DNA of 64,000 nucleotides from CAYRTD01 sp964426915. GTDB lineage: Bacteria > Bacteroidota > Bacteroidia > Bacteroidales > GCA-2748055. The position numbers and the translations under genes are program-made. The first letter of the stretch is position 1. Each line of letters opens with the position of its first letter. The stretch is from contig CAYRTD010000002.1 of the NCBI GenBank assembly GCA_964426915.1, positions 1 to 64,000 of the forward strand, written 5' to 3'. Under the pieces are notes generated by a model. That model had not been told where the DNA came from and searched no databases. It saw only the letters and a program-made list of their open reading frames with translations. Below are positions 26,231-34,695 of the stretch, in pieces.

Positions 26231-27462
26231 GAACAGCGATCATTATACTCATCACCATAGTAATTGGGATTTTTCCCGCAGGGGCACAAAGTCTGAATGA
26301 ATATTTTAAAATTGCTGCAGAACAGAATCCCGGACTTCAAAGCAAATACAAGGAATTCGAAGCGGCTCTGGAGAAAGTTCCTCAGGTTAGTTCACTTCCT
26401 GATCCTGTGTTTAGTTTTGGTTTTTTCCTTTCCCCTGTGGAAACCAGAGTAGGACCACAGCGCTGTAAATTTTCCCTGAATCAGATGTTTCCATGGTTTG
26501 GTACCCTGGAAGCACAAAATAATGCTGCGGCATTGCTGGCAGAAGCCAGATATCAGGTTTTTCTCGATGCGCGTAATGAACTCTTCTACAAAGTAGCAGC
26601 CGCGTATTATCCTCTTTATGAACTAAAAAGGTGGCAGCAGATAGAAGAGGAAAACATAGAGATTCTAAGTTCATATAAAAGTCTTGCCTCCAAAAAATTT
26701 GAAAATGGAACGGCTGCTATGACAGATGTTTTAAGAGTTGATATTTTAATCCGGGAGGCCCGGACGGAGCTGGAAATTCTGAATCATAAGGAATTCTCAT
26801 TACTCACTACCTTCAATAAATTATTGAACAGGGAAGAGGAGACGGAAGTACTCATACAAGACTCTATCGAGATTTCCCCTTTTGCAGCAGATATTGTGAA
26901 TAAGGACTCTTTACTGATTGAAAATCCTGTATTAGAGGAGATTGATCTCAGGATAAAGGCCGGTGAGGCTTCGGAAACTGCAGCTAAAAAACAGGGAATG
27001 CCCACACTGGGTGTTGGCCTGGATTATGTTATCGTGGGCGAGAGGAATGATATCACCTCCCCTGATAACGGAAAGGATGCAATCATGCCTATGGTATCTG
27101 TCAGCATTCCTTTTTTCAGTAAAAAGTACAAAGCAGCAGCTAACGAAGCACGAATAATGCAGGAAAGCTATGCACTAAAAAAACAAGAACTTATAAATTC
27201 CCTGCAAAGCGATTATGAGTCGGTCCGGTTTCAGATTAAACAGGCTGAAAAAGAGATCCGTCTGTATCATGAACAGGTTGAAGAGAGCCGGAGGATCGTA
27301 AATCTTTTACTGTCTTCATACAGTAGTGCGGGAAATGATTTTGAAGAAGTACTTGATGTACATCAGAGACTTCTTAAATATGACAAAATGCTGGCAAGGG
27401 CTAAAGTGAAGTATAAAACAGCAATTGCCAGAATGAATTATTTAATAGCAAAAAAATATTAA
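26227..27462 (+). CDS. TolC family outer-membrane efflux protein
   Basis: The outer-membrane channel of the tripartite efflux system, 411 aa. A signal peptide (MRTAIIILITIVIGIFPAGA) is followed by two OEP repeats rich in long helices: LNEYFKIAAEQNPGLQSKYK, then LPDPVFSFGFFLSPVETRVG, and in the second half the phrase PTLGVGLDYVIVGERNDI. FSLNQMFPWFGTLEAQ is typical of Cus/Czc-linked TolC proteins. There is no lipobox. It overlaps cusA by four bases and is one base from cusB, so the three subunits are translationally coupled. Confidence 0.9.
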   Translation: MRTAIIILITIVIGIFPAGAQSLNEYFKIAAEQNPGLQSKYKEFEAALEKVPQVSSLPDPVFSFGFFLSPVETRVGPQRCKFSLNQMFPWFGTLEAQNNAAALLAEARYQVFLDARNELFYKVAAAYYPLYELKRWQQIEEENIEILSSYKSLASKKFENGTAAMTDVLRVDILIREARTELEILNHKEFSLLTTFNKLLNREEETEVLIQDSIEISPFAADIVNKDSLLIENPVLEEIDLRIKAGEASETAAKKQGMPTLGVGLDYVIVGERNDITSPDNGKDAIMPMVSVSIPFFSKKYKAAANEARIMQESYALKKQELINSLQSDYESVRFQIKQAEKEIRLYHEQVEESRRIVNLLLSSYSSAGNDFEEVLDVHQRLLKYDKMLARAKVKYKTAIARMNYLIAKKY

Positions 27463-27463
27463 G

Positions 27464-29296
27464 ATGAAAAGGAATATATTTTCAACCAGACAAATAATGA
27501 TAATTATTGTCACGCTGCTCGCCGGCTTATTTTTGGGATGGTTATTTTTTAGCGATTCGGATGATGACCATGTGGAAGAGGCTTTGATGGAATCCGAAGT
27601 GGCTGAAGAGATAATATGGACCTGTTCCATGCATCCGCAAATACGCCAGGAAGAACCCGGTGACTGCCCAATTTGCGGCATGGACCTGATCCCTCTCGAC
27701 CAGGAAGATGATGATCATGCCGATGCCCGGGTTGTGAGCATGTCGCCCACTGCCATGCAGTTGGCAAATGTCAGAACAGCCAGGGCGGGCTCCATGGATG
27801 CTGTTAAATCGCTGCGTCTCAATGGGAAGGTTCAGCCCGATGAACGACTGGTTTTTTCACAGTCATCACATGTTCCGGGACGAATAGAACAGCTCGGTGT
27901 AAATTTTACAGGTGAATTTGTAAACAAGGGCCAGACACTGGCACGGGTTTATTCGCCGGATCTGGTTACCGCTCAGAAAGAATTATTTGAGGCAGAAAAG
28001 ATGAAAGAAGTACAGCCGGGTTTATTCAGGGCGGCAAAAGAGAAACTTAGAAACTGGAACCTTGGTGAAGAACAGATAAACGAGATCCTCGAAGATGGGG
28101 AACCGAGAGAGAATTTTGCCATAAGTGCCGATGTTTCTGGTTATGTGACCCGTAAATTCATAAACCTGGGCGACTATATTCAACGTGGAGAAGCCATTTA
28201 TGAGATAACTGATCTTTCAAAAGTCTGGGTATTATTTGATATCTATGAATCAGACATGCCATGGGTAAAAAAAGGAGATAAAGTGTCTTTTTCCGTAGCC
28301 TCATTACCGGGTGAAAGTTTTGAATCATCCATAAGCTTTATCGATCCGGTGATTGATCCTGAAACACGCATAGCAAAGGCCAGAATTGAAGTTCCCAACA
28401 GAAACCTGCAGCTTAAACCTGAAATGTTTGCCTCCGGCATTGTGCAGGCAAAACTTCCGGAAAGTTCAAATGCTTTGATCATTCCTAAATCATCAGTTAT
28501 GTGGACGGGGGAACGTTCGGTTGTGTATGTAAGAACCAGTACGGACCAGGGTGTAAGCTTTATTATGCGGGAAGTAGTACTGGGATCAGCCCTTGGAGAT
28601 GGATATATTGTAAAAAGTGGCTTGTCTGAGGAAGAAGAGATCGCCGTTCACGGAACTTTCAGTATTGATGCTGCTGCGCAGTTGGCTGGTAAGCCCAGTA
28701 TGATGAATCCTTCCTTTGCTGAAGCTTCGGAAGGCAGGCCGGAAGGAGGTGAGGTGATGACCGGGCATAGTCATGGAGATCATATAGCAAGGGATACGGA
28801 AATGGCTGATATGGATATGGAAGCTGAGCCGGATGAAGATTATGATGCCCCGGTTGAATTTAAAGAACAGTTAACAGATGTTTATCAGCAATACCTTATT
28901 ATGAAAAATCATTTTGTTGAAACTGCCCCGGGGAAGGTAAGGGAAGCTGCGGGGGATGTTCAGGAATCTTTGAATGATATTGATATGAGCCTGCTGGCTG
29001 GCGCGGCACACGAAAAGTACATGAAACATGCGAATGAACTGAAAACTACTATTGGTGCAATCGCTGCAAGTTCTGATATAGATCAGCAGCGCCGTGAATT
29101 TTCACGATTCAATGAGCATTTCTCTGAAATAATAAGAAGCTTTGGTCTGGCAGGAGAAACTGCTTATTATCAGTACTGTCCTATGGCAAATCAGGATAAG
29201 GGAGCTTACTGGTTTAGTGAAACAAACGAGATACGGAATCCCTATTTCGGAGATGAAATGCTAATGTGCGGTGAAACGCGGGATACAATAAAGTAA
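27464..29296 (+). CDS. cusB: CusB-type adaptor with HMBD and DUF3347 domains
   Basis: The periplasmic membrane-fusion subunit, 610 aa. After an N-terminal anchor (about residues 8-27) comes a heavy-metal-binding domain, WTCSMHPQIRQEEPGDCPIC with GMDLIPL (about 47-73). Next are the barrel-sandwich/lipoyl and helical hairpin parts (PGRIEQLGVNFTGEFVNKGQ, KELFEAEKM) and the beta barrel (VWVLFDIYESDMPWVKKGD). A His/Met-rich linker follows (GHSHGDHIARDTEMADMDME). The C-terminus is a DUF3347 domain (about 480-605) ending YYQYCPMANQDKGAYWFSET with NPYFGDEMLMCGE. The domains offer several copper or silver handover sites. E. coli CusB has neither the DUF3347 part nor this length. Confidence 0.92.
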   Translation: MKRNIFSTRQIMIIIVTLLAGLFLGWLFFSDSDDDHVEEALMESEVAEEIIWTCSMHPQIRQEEPGDCPICGMDLIPLDQEDDDHADARVVSMSPTAMQLANVRTARAGSMDAVKSLRLNGKVQPDERLVFSQSSHVPGRIEQLGVNFTGEFVNKGQTLARVYSPDLVTAQKELFEAEKMKEVQPGLFRAAKEKLRNWNLGEEQINEILEDGEPRENFAISADVSGYVTRKFINLGDYIQRGEAIYEITDLSKVWVLFDIYESDMPWVKKGDKVSFSVASLPGESFESSISFIDPVIDPETRIAKARIEVPNRNLQLKPEMFASGIVQAKLPESSNALIIPKSSVMWTGERSVVYVRTSTDQGVSFIMREVVLGSALGDGYIVKSGLSEEEEIAVHGTFSIDAAAQLAGKPSMMNPSFAEASEGRPEGGEVMTGHSHGDHIARDTEMADMDMEAEPDEDYDAPVEFKEQLTDVYQQYLIMKNHFVETAPGKVREAAGDVQESLNDIDMSLLAGAAHEKYMKHANELKTTIGAIAASSDIDQQRREFSRFNEHFSEIIRSFGLAGETAYYQYCPMANQDKGAYWFSETNEIRNPYFGDEMLMCGETRDTIK

Positions 29297-29381
29297 GCCC
29301 ACTGTGACTATTCTTATTTTATACCGGGTGAAGAATTCTCTTACACAATGGAAGTAGGAATCAAAATCTTTTTGTCAGCTT

Positions 29382-29389
29382 TAATTTTG
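29382..29389 (+). promoter_or_regulatory. -7 box (TAATTTTG) before the HMA gene
   Basis: TAATTTTG matches TAnnTTTG and lies 48 bases before the ATG at 29438, so the HMA protein may have its own promoter in addition to readthrough from cusB. Confidence 0.45.
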
Positions 29390-29437
29390 CAACAAAGAGA
29401 CAATTAAAACAATTATTAATTATAAAAATCAAACACA

Positions 29438-29791
29438 ATGAAAAAAGTAATGTCAGGTATGATTATTATGTTCCTTATGGGAACCATGAGCTTGTTTGCG
29501 CAAAACAAGACAGAGAAATTTGAAGTAAGAGGAAACTGCGGCATGTGTGAAAAGCGGATTGAAAAGGCTGCAAAATCGGTAGACGGGGTTACAGCGGCTG
29601 ACTGGGATCAGAAAACCAAAATGGCTGAAGTAACTTTTGATCAGTCAAAAACCGGTTTACATAAAATACATATGGCAATTGCAAAAGCTGGTCATGACAC
29701 GGATATGCATAAAGCCAGTGATGAAGCCTATAAAAAGCTTCCGGGATGTTGTAAATATGATCGTGAAGGTTCCGAAAATGGAGATAAATAA
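29438..29791 (+). CDS. Periplasmic heavy-metal-associated (HMA) protein
   Basis: A 117-aa exported protein with signal peptide (hydrophobic core MIIMFLMGTMSLFA). It has one HMA domain with metal motif GNCGMCEKRIEKAAKSVDGV (CxxC at about residues 33-36) and the DQKTKMAEVTFD strand. The C-terminus KLPGCCKYD adds two cysteines. HMA domains bind Cu(I) and pass it on. Cytoplasmic chaperones have no leader, so this one probably acts as a periplasmic metal carrier for CusB/CusA. It is the last gene of the efflux module, before a strong terminator. Confidence 0.85.
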   Translation: MKKVMSGMIIMFLMGTMSLFAQNKTEKFEVRGNCGMCEKRIEKAAKSVDGVTAADWDQKTKMAEVTFDQSKTGLHKIHMAIAKAGHDTDMHKASDEAYKKLPGCCKYDREGSENGDK

Positions 29792-29874
29792 TAGCTAAAT
29801 AAACCGCCGGGTTTTGGAGTCGGTCCCGGCAGCTTCCTGTTTGCTCCACCTAACCGGCTTATAAAAGTCAAATT

Positions 29875-29910
29875 ACCCGGAGATAAATCTGATTAGATCC
29901 GGGTTTTTTC
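29875..29910 (+). terminator. Rho-independent terminator of the efflux module
   Basis: Perfect 7-bp stem ACCCGGA/TCCGGGT (29875-29881 with 29898-29904), a 16-base loop, followed by a six-T tract. A second small GC hairpin (GCCGGG/CCCGGC) lies just upstream near 29806-29830. Confidence 0.85.
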
Positions 29911-30136
29911 TTTTACCCACTTACTGTGGATAAGATACACAAAAACCTTTTTTATTTCGTTTCCAACTCCCTCGCATAAATAAAATTGGCGAATTCATCA
30001 CCAGTGTTAACATGCACAAAAACAAATCTTTACATATGGTGCAGACTACTGTTTAGCTCGAAAAACTGATCATTTTGGCACGAAATTGGGCCTTTTCACT
30101 TATAAAGTTTAATGTTACATTCTTAATTCTACCAAA
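29911..30136. other. Intergenic before the DUF4136 lipoprotein
   Basis: About 225 AT-rich bases. I found no gene; a promoter for the lipoprotein is expected, but no clean TAnnTTTG box was seen. Confidence 0.35.
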
Positions 30137-30784
30137 ATGAAAAAGTTATTACATCTTACCGGCATATTTACAGGAATCATGTTACTGTTTATTTACCTCA
30201 GTTCGTGTGTTGGTACTTCAACCTTGGTAACTGGGACATGGGAAAGTGAAAGAGTCGGGAAAAGCTATGAAAACATTATGGTGGTGGCTCTTGTACCCAC
30301 CGTTAGTTCAAGATCGACCATAGAAAAGCAGATGGTGGAAAGCCTTAGCGGGAAAGGTGTTAATGCTACACAAAGTATGGACATTCTTCCAACGAAATTT
30401 ATTGAAGAGGAAAACAGGAAACAGGAGATCCTTAACAATATCAGAAGTGATGGCGCTGATGGCATTCTGACGGTTTCACTTATTGATAAAGAAACGGAAT
30501 CCCGTTATGTTCCCGGTTCAAATCCTTATGCACCTTATCCTCACTACAGTTTCTACGGGCAATTTTGGGGATACTATAATTACTGGTATCCACGCTTTTA
30601 TGACAGAGGTTACTATACAGAGGATAAGGTTTATTACATCGAAACGAACCTTTACGATACGGAAACCGAGGAGCTCGTATGGTCAGCCCAAAGCAAAACA
30701 TACGATCCGGTAAATCTTGATACTTTTTCCAAAGACTTTGCTAAAGCGATAGTTAATAAACTTGATGAAGCAGATATAATTTAA
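30137..30784 (+). CDS. DUF4136-like lipoprotein
   Basis: A 215-aa lipoprotein with lipobox LSSC (Cys24 becomes the lipidated N-terminus). The mature part begins with a tryptophan-containing strand (TGTWESERVG) and SYENIMVVALV. DGADGILTVSLIDKETESRY follows, then a Tyr/Pro/Trp-rich patch (about residues 130-160, YAPYPHYSFYGQFWGYYNYW) and a conserved-looking ending (VYYIETNLYDTETEELVWSA, then a KDFAKAIVNKL helix). This is the DUF4136 pattern of periplasmic or outer-membrane lipoproteins. No function is established, and it stands alone between terminator-like DNA and a long gap. Confidence 0.65.
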   Translation: MKKLLHLTGIFTGIMLLFIYLSSCVGTSTLVTGTWESERVGKSYENIMVVALVPTVSSRSTIEKQMVESLSGKGVNATQSMDILPTKFIEEENRKQEILNNIRSDGADGILTVSLIDKETESRYVPGSNPYAPYPHYSFYGQFWGYYNYWYPRFYDRGYYTEDKVYYIETNLYDTETEELVWSAQSKTYDPVNLDTFSKDFAKAIVNKLDEADII

Positions 30785-31261
30785 AAAGATGAGTTTTCTA
30801 AGCTGAATTATTCATCCATCATGTTCAGGGAAGATTCCTTGTCCGGATCTGATGAAATTATATTTTATTTCAAGGATTACAAAACGATCCCGATTCCACG
30901 GAAATTGTCACACTTTGCTGCATATGACGGGTTAAAAGTTTGGGATTTCTTTTTCCAAAAAAAAACAGAAATCAAAGCTGGAAATAATCCGGGACGAAAT
31001 AATGAAATTTATAAACTGAAAGATTTTGGTTGTGGATTTTAATCTCACTTGTCGGGATAATTCAACAAATCCATAGAAATATACGATTTTACTTCTGACC
31101 TCTAAGGCATTGCTTTTTAATGATTATGCAGGTTTTTCAAAGAAAAATCTGATTTTTTTAAGTGTCTGGCATAATCTTTTCGCTTGTATCAGGGTATCCG
31201 GTTCTTTGAGAAGTATTTTTTTGACCAGAACCCACAGGTAGTATCAATTAATATTTTTCCT
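30785..31261. other. 477-base gap, no convincing gene
   Basis: A 73-codon frame (30821-31042) is present, but its composition is not protein-like and no motif is seen. The rest is AT-rich. It probably holds the promoter of the outer-membrane protein downstream. Confidence 0.4.
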
Positions 31262-34200
31262 ATGAAAAAACATTTAAAGATCCTTATTTTCCTGACATCC
31301 TGTTTTATCTTCCAGGTCCCTGTCCACTCTCAGTATTTTGGAAAAAATAAAGTCAATTATGAAGTATTTGACTTTAAAATCTATGAAACTCCTCATTTTA
31401 AGATATATCATTATATTGAAGATGAAGAGGAGGTAGAGAATTTTGCACGATTATGTGAAAGATGGTATGAACGTCATCAGGAGATTTTCTTTGACACTCT
31501 TGTATCAAAAAAACCTGTCATACTTTATAATGATCACCCTGACTTTCAGCAAACCACTGCCGTTCAGAGTATTATAGGTGTTGGTACCGGCGGTGTAACG
31601 GAAGGCTACCGTCAACGTTTAATCATGCCGTATTCTGCTTCTAACAGTGAAACAAATCATGTTCTGGGGCATGAGATGGTCCATGTTTATCAGTATAATG
31701 TTTTTAAAAAACAGGATAGCCTGGGTTTACGATCAATAGGAAATGTGCCGATATGGATGATTGAAGGTTTAGCAGAATACCTCTCAGTTGGCAGGTCAGA
31801 TGTAAAAACAGCCATGTGGATGCGTGATGCAGTTCAGCAGGATGATATTCCAACATTCAGGCAGATGTCCAGAGAGCCAAATGAATATTTCCCATACCGG
31901 TATGGTCATGCTTTTTGGGTTTATTTGACGGGCTTATACGGTGATGGAATTATCCGCCCTTTATTATTTGGAACAGGAAAAAGTGGGTATGAAAAGGCGT
32001 TGGATAGTCTGACAAGCTTTTCTGCTGACTCTCTTTCTCAATTGTGGGCAATAAAGCTAAAAGAAACTCACTCACCATATCTGGAAGGCAAAAAAGAGAG
32101 TATAGGCGAGAAATTATTTGACGTTTCCAATGCAGGAGAAATGAACATTGCACCCTCAATCAGCCCCGATGGTGAAGATCTTATTTTCATTTCAGACAAA
32201 AATGTACTTTCTATCGATTATTTCCTGGCTGACATCAATGAAAAAACGATTACCAAACAAATCACCAATGTAGTCCGTGGGGCTCATATTGATGCTTATA
32301 GTTTTCTGGAATCTGCCGGAACATGGAGTCCCGATGGAAAACATTTTGCAATCACTACTTTTATCCAGGGAAGAAATAAATTATTGATTGTGAATTTAGA
32401 ACAGGAAAAAATTGTCAATACCATTGAGCCAGGAAAACTGGAGAGTTTTAACAATCCCCGGTGGTCACCCGATGGAAAAAAAATCCTGTTGTCAGGTCTA
32501 AAAAGCGGAAATAGTGACATTTATCTTTATCATCTGGAAACAGAGCAACTTGAACAATTAACGGATGATGAATATTCTGATCTCCTGCCCAGCTGGTCGC
32601 CAGACGGTTCGAAAGTTGTTTTTGTTAGCGACCGGAGTAGGGAGACTGATTTTCAGCAACTTAAATACGGTAATTTCAAAATGACCATTTATGATCTTGA
32701 AGCAGGTAATCTGCAAAATATCAACATTTTGGAAGGAGCTGACATTTTTAATCCAATGTATTCTCCCGATGGTTCAGAAATTTATTTTGTTTCTAATGCA
32801 AATGGCTACAGAAATCTGTACCGCTATAATCCGGAAAGCCAGGAAACCAGAAAGCTGACTGATTTTCAGACGGGAGTTTCCGGGATTACTGACATGTCGC
32901 CCTGTTTCGATATTTCTCATGCCAGTGAAGAACTTGTATATATTCTATATAGAAATGATGATTATACTTTATATAAACAGAATCTGTCAGAACTTGACGG
33001 GCCCCTGTTCACTTCCATGGATGTTGATCTTCAGGCTGCCGAAATAGTGGCTTCTGAGGAAGACAAAAGAAGAGTCATTATAGATGAAGTTCTTGAGGAA
33101 TATCCTGAGGCCGATACCAGCCGGTTTAAATACAGACCTTATGACAAGGCATTTTCGCTGGAAACTATTGGAAACACAGGAATCGGAGTTGGAGCCAGCC
33201 GGTATGGTACCGGAATGGCCGGCGGGATAAGTTTGCTTTTCTCTGATGTGCTCAGGCGGCATCTGCTGATGACAGCTCTTCAGGTCCAGGGGAGGATCTA
33301 TGATATTGCCGGGCAGGTTTATTATTTGAATCAAAAAACCCGCTTTAACTGGGGTGCTTCATTCAGTCATGTCCCTTATCGGTCCTCAAGGGCATTTTTA
33401 AAAAGGGATACAACAGAGGAAATGGTGATAACAAATCTTGTATTAATGCAACAGAGAACTTTTGAAGATGAACTCAGTTTAATGGGCCAGTACCCTCTAT
33501 CCAAAAAGCTACGGATTGAAGGCGGAATAACTGCCAGCAGATATAGTTTCAGGATTGACAGTATAAATAATTATTATTCCGGAAATCTCAGACTTGGAAG
33601 AGAATCTCAACAGGTTGATGCTCCCGATCCATTTTACCTGTACAGATCTTATCTGGCTTATGTAGGGGACAATTCAACCTTTGGACTTACTTCACCGATG
33701 AGGGGATATCGTTATCGCTTCCAGGGAGAAAGGGTTTTTGGGGAATTCGGATATTGGGGAGTTCTTACTGATTACCGTAAATATTTTTTCTTTTCACCTT
33801 CAGCTTTAGGATTTCGTCTTATGCATTATGGACGCTATGGAAGAAGTGCAGATGAACTTTATCCTATGTTCCTTGGAAATCAGTATTATGTAAGAGGCTA
33901 TAGTTATGGTTCTATGAGCAGGACACGATGTAATGCTCCGAACTGTCTGAGTGTTAACAATCTTGTCGGAAGTAAAATTTTTGTTGGAAATGTGGAATTC
34001 CGTTATCCTCTATCCGGTCCCAAACGATTAGCATTAATAAAATCAAGATTGTTTTTCAGTGATCTGGTACTTTTCGCGGATGGAGGTCTTGTCTGGTCCG
34101 ATTTTGAAGATATTGAATTCAACTGGGAGCCCAGGCAGGAGGATGAAGTACATATTCCCATATACAGTGCAGGCATAGCTGTCCGTATAAATCTTTTCGG

Positions 34201-34300
34201 AGCAATTATTCTCGAACCTTATTATGCATTTCCCTTCCAGCGGCCGGAAGCGAAATCTTCGGGGACTTTTGGTCTGCATCTTTCGGCCGGAGGATTCTAG
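31262..34300 (+). CDS. Protease, beta-propeller and Omp85-like barrel in one protein
   Basis: I chose the ATG at 31262 (1012 aa) because it starts a clear signal peptide (MKKHLKILIFLTSCFIFQVP). Residues about 30-280 form a gluzincin-like metalloprotease: H137-E-M-V-H141 in the phrase VLGHEMVHVYQYN, with a probable third ligand in WMIEGLAEYLS (Glu168 or Glu172). Residues about 300-600 contain WD40-like PD40 propeller repeats with the phrase WSPDGK or WSPDGS (for example PRWSPDGKKILLSG). The C-terminal 400 or so residues are a BamA/TamA-like barrel with YYVRGYSYGSM and a final aromatic strand. It probably sits in the outer membrane with the catalytic part in the periplasm. Substrate unknown. 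Confidence 0.8.
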   Translation: MKKHLKILIFLTSCFIFQVPVHSQYFGKNKVNYEVFDFKIYETPHFKIYHYIEDEEEVENFARLCERWYERHQEIFFDTLVSKKPVILYNDHPDFQQTTAVQSIIGVGTGGVTEGYRQRLIMPYSASNSETNHVLGHEMVHVYQYNVFKKQDSLGLRSIGNVPIWMIEGLAEYLSVGRSDVKTAMWMRDAVQQDDIPTFRQMSREPNEYFPYRYGHAFWVYLTGLYGDGIIRPLLFGTGKSGYEKALDSLTSFSADSLSQLWAIKLKETHSPYLEGKKESIGEKLFDVSNAGEMNIAPSISPDGEDLIFISDKNVLSIDYFLADINEKTITKQITNVVRGAHIDAYSFLESAGTWSPDGKHFAITTFIQGRNKLLIVNLEQEKIVNTIEPGKLESFNNPRWSPDGKKILLSGLKSGNSDIYLYHLETEQLEQLTDDEYSDLLPSWSPDGSKVVFVSDRSRETDFQQLKYGNFKMTIYDLEAGNLQNINILEGADIFNPMYSPDGSEIYFVSNANGYRNLYRYNPESQETRKLTDFQTGVSGITDMSPCFDISHASEELVYILYRNDDYTLYKQNLSELDGPLFTSMDVDLQAAEIVASEEDKRRVIIDEVLEEYPEADTSRFKYRPYDKAFSLETIGNTGIGVGASRYGTGMAGGISLLFSDVLRRHLLMTALQVQGRIYDIAGQVYYLNQKTRFNWGASFSHVPYRSSRAFLKRDTTEEMVITNLVLMQQRTFEDELSLMGQYPLSKKLRIEGGITASRYSFRIDSINNYYSGNLRLGRESQQVDAPDPFYLYRSYLAYVGDNSTFGLTSPMRGYRYRFQGERVFGEFGYWGVLTDYRKYFFFSPSALGFRLMHYGRYGRSADELYPMFLGNQYYVRGYSYGSMSRTRCNAPNCLSVNNLVGSKIFVGNVEFRYPLSGPKRLALIKSRLFFSDLVLFADGGLVWSDFEDIEFNWEPRQEDEVHIPIYSAGIAVRINLFGAIILEPYYAFPFQRPEAKSSGTFGLHLSAGGF

Positions 34301-34695
34301 GATTGGGTTCTTTCGGTATTGGAGTTTAGAAATCTTAGGTGGATTTCGTGGTGACTCAAAATCGTATATTACTCGTCTGTCATTTTTGCCGTATAGCTTT
34401 ATTTGCATGAAGCCCGATAGTACTGCAATGAAAAGGAATTGAATTCGATTTTTTTTAGAAAATGTACCTCCTGGACGATTTCTTATTGAAGAAAAATTCT
34501 TTTAGCATGGCTAAAACTATTAAATTTGTTTACTGATCTGTATTTTTTACTTCAGGGAAAGATAATACTACGGTGTATAGCCTGAAATAGCATTCATCTG
34601 CTGACTCTAATGCATCTTTGTCTTAAAACAGTGTATTTCGAGTGCCTAAAAAATACCAGGTCAAAGAGTGCTAACAAATTTTCTTATAAAACTTA
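34301..34695. other. 395-base gap upstream of the helicase
   Basis: No gene is seen. A TAAATTTG at 34521-34528 matches the -7 consensus, but it is 168 bases from the helicase ATG and has no clear -33 partner. Confidence 0.35.

Noticed and set aside
30821..31042. 73-codon plus-strand frame after the DUF4136 lipoprotein
   Set aside because: No motif, no ribosome-binding or promoter signal, and a composition like the AT-rich gap around it.
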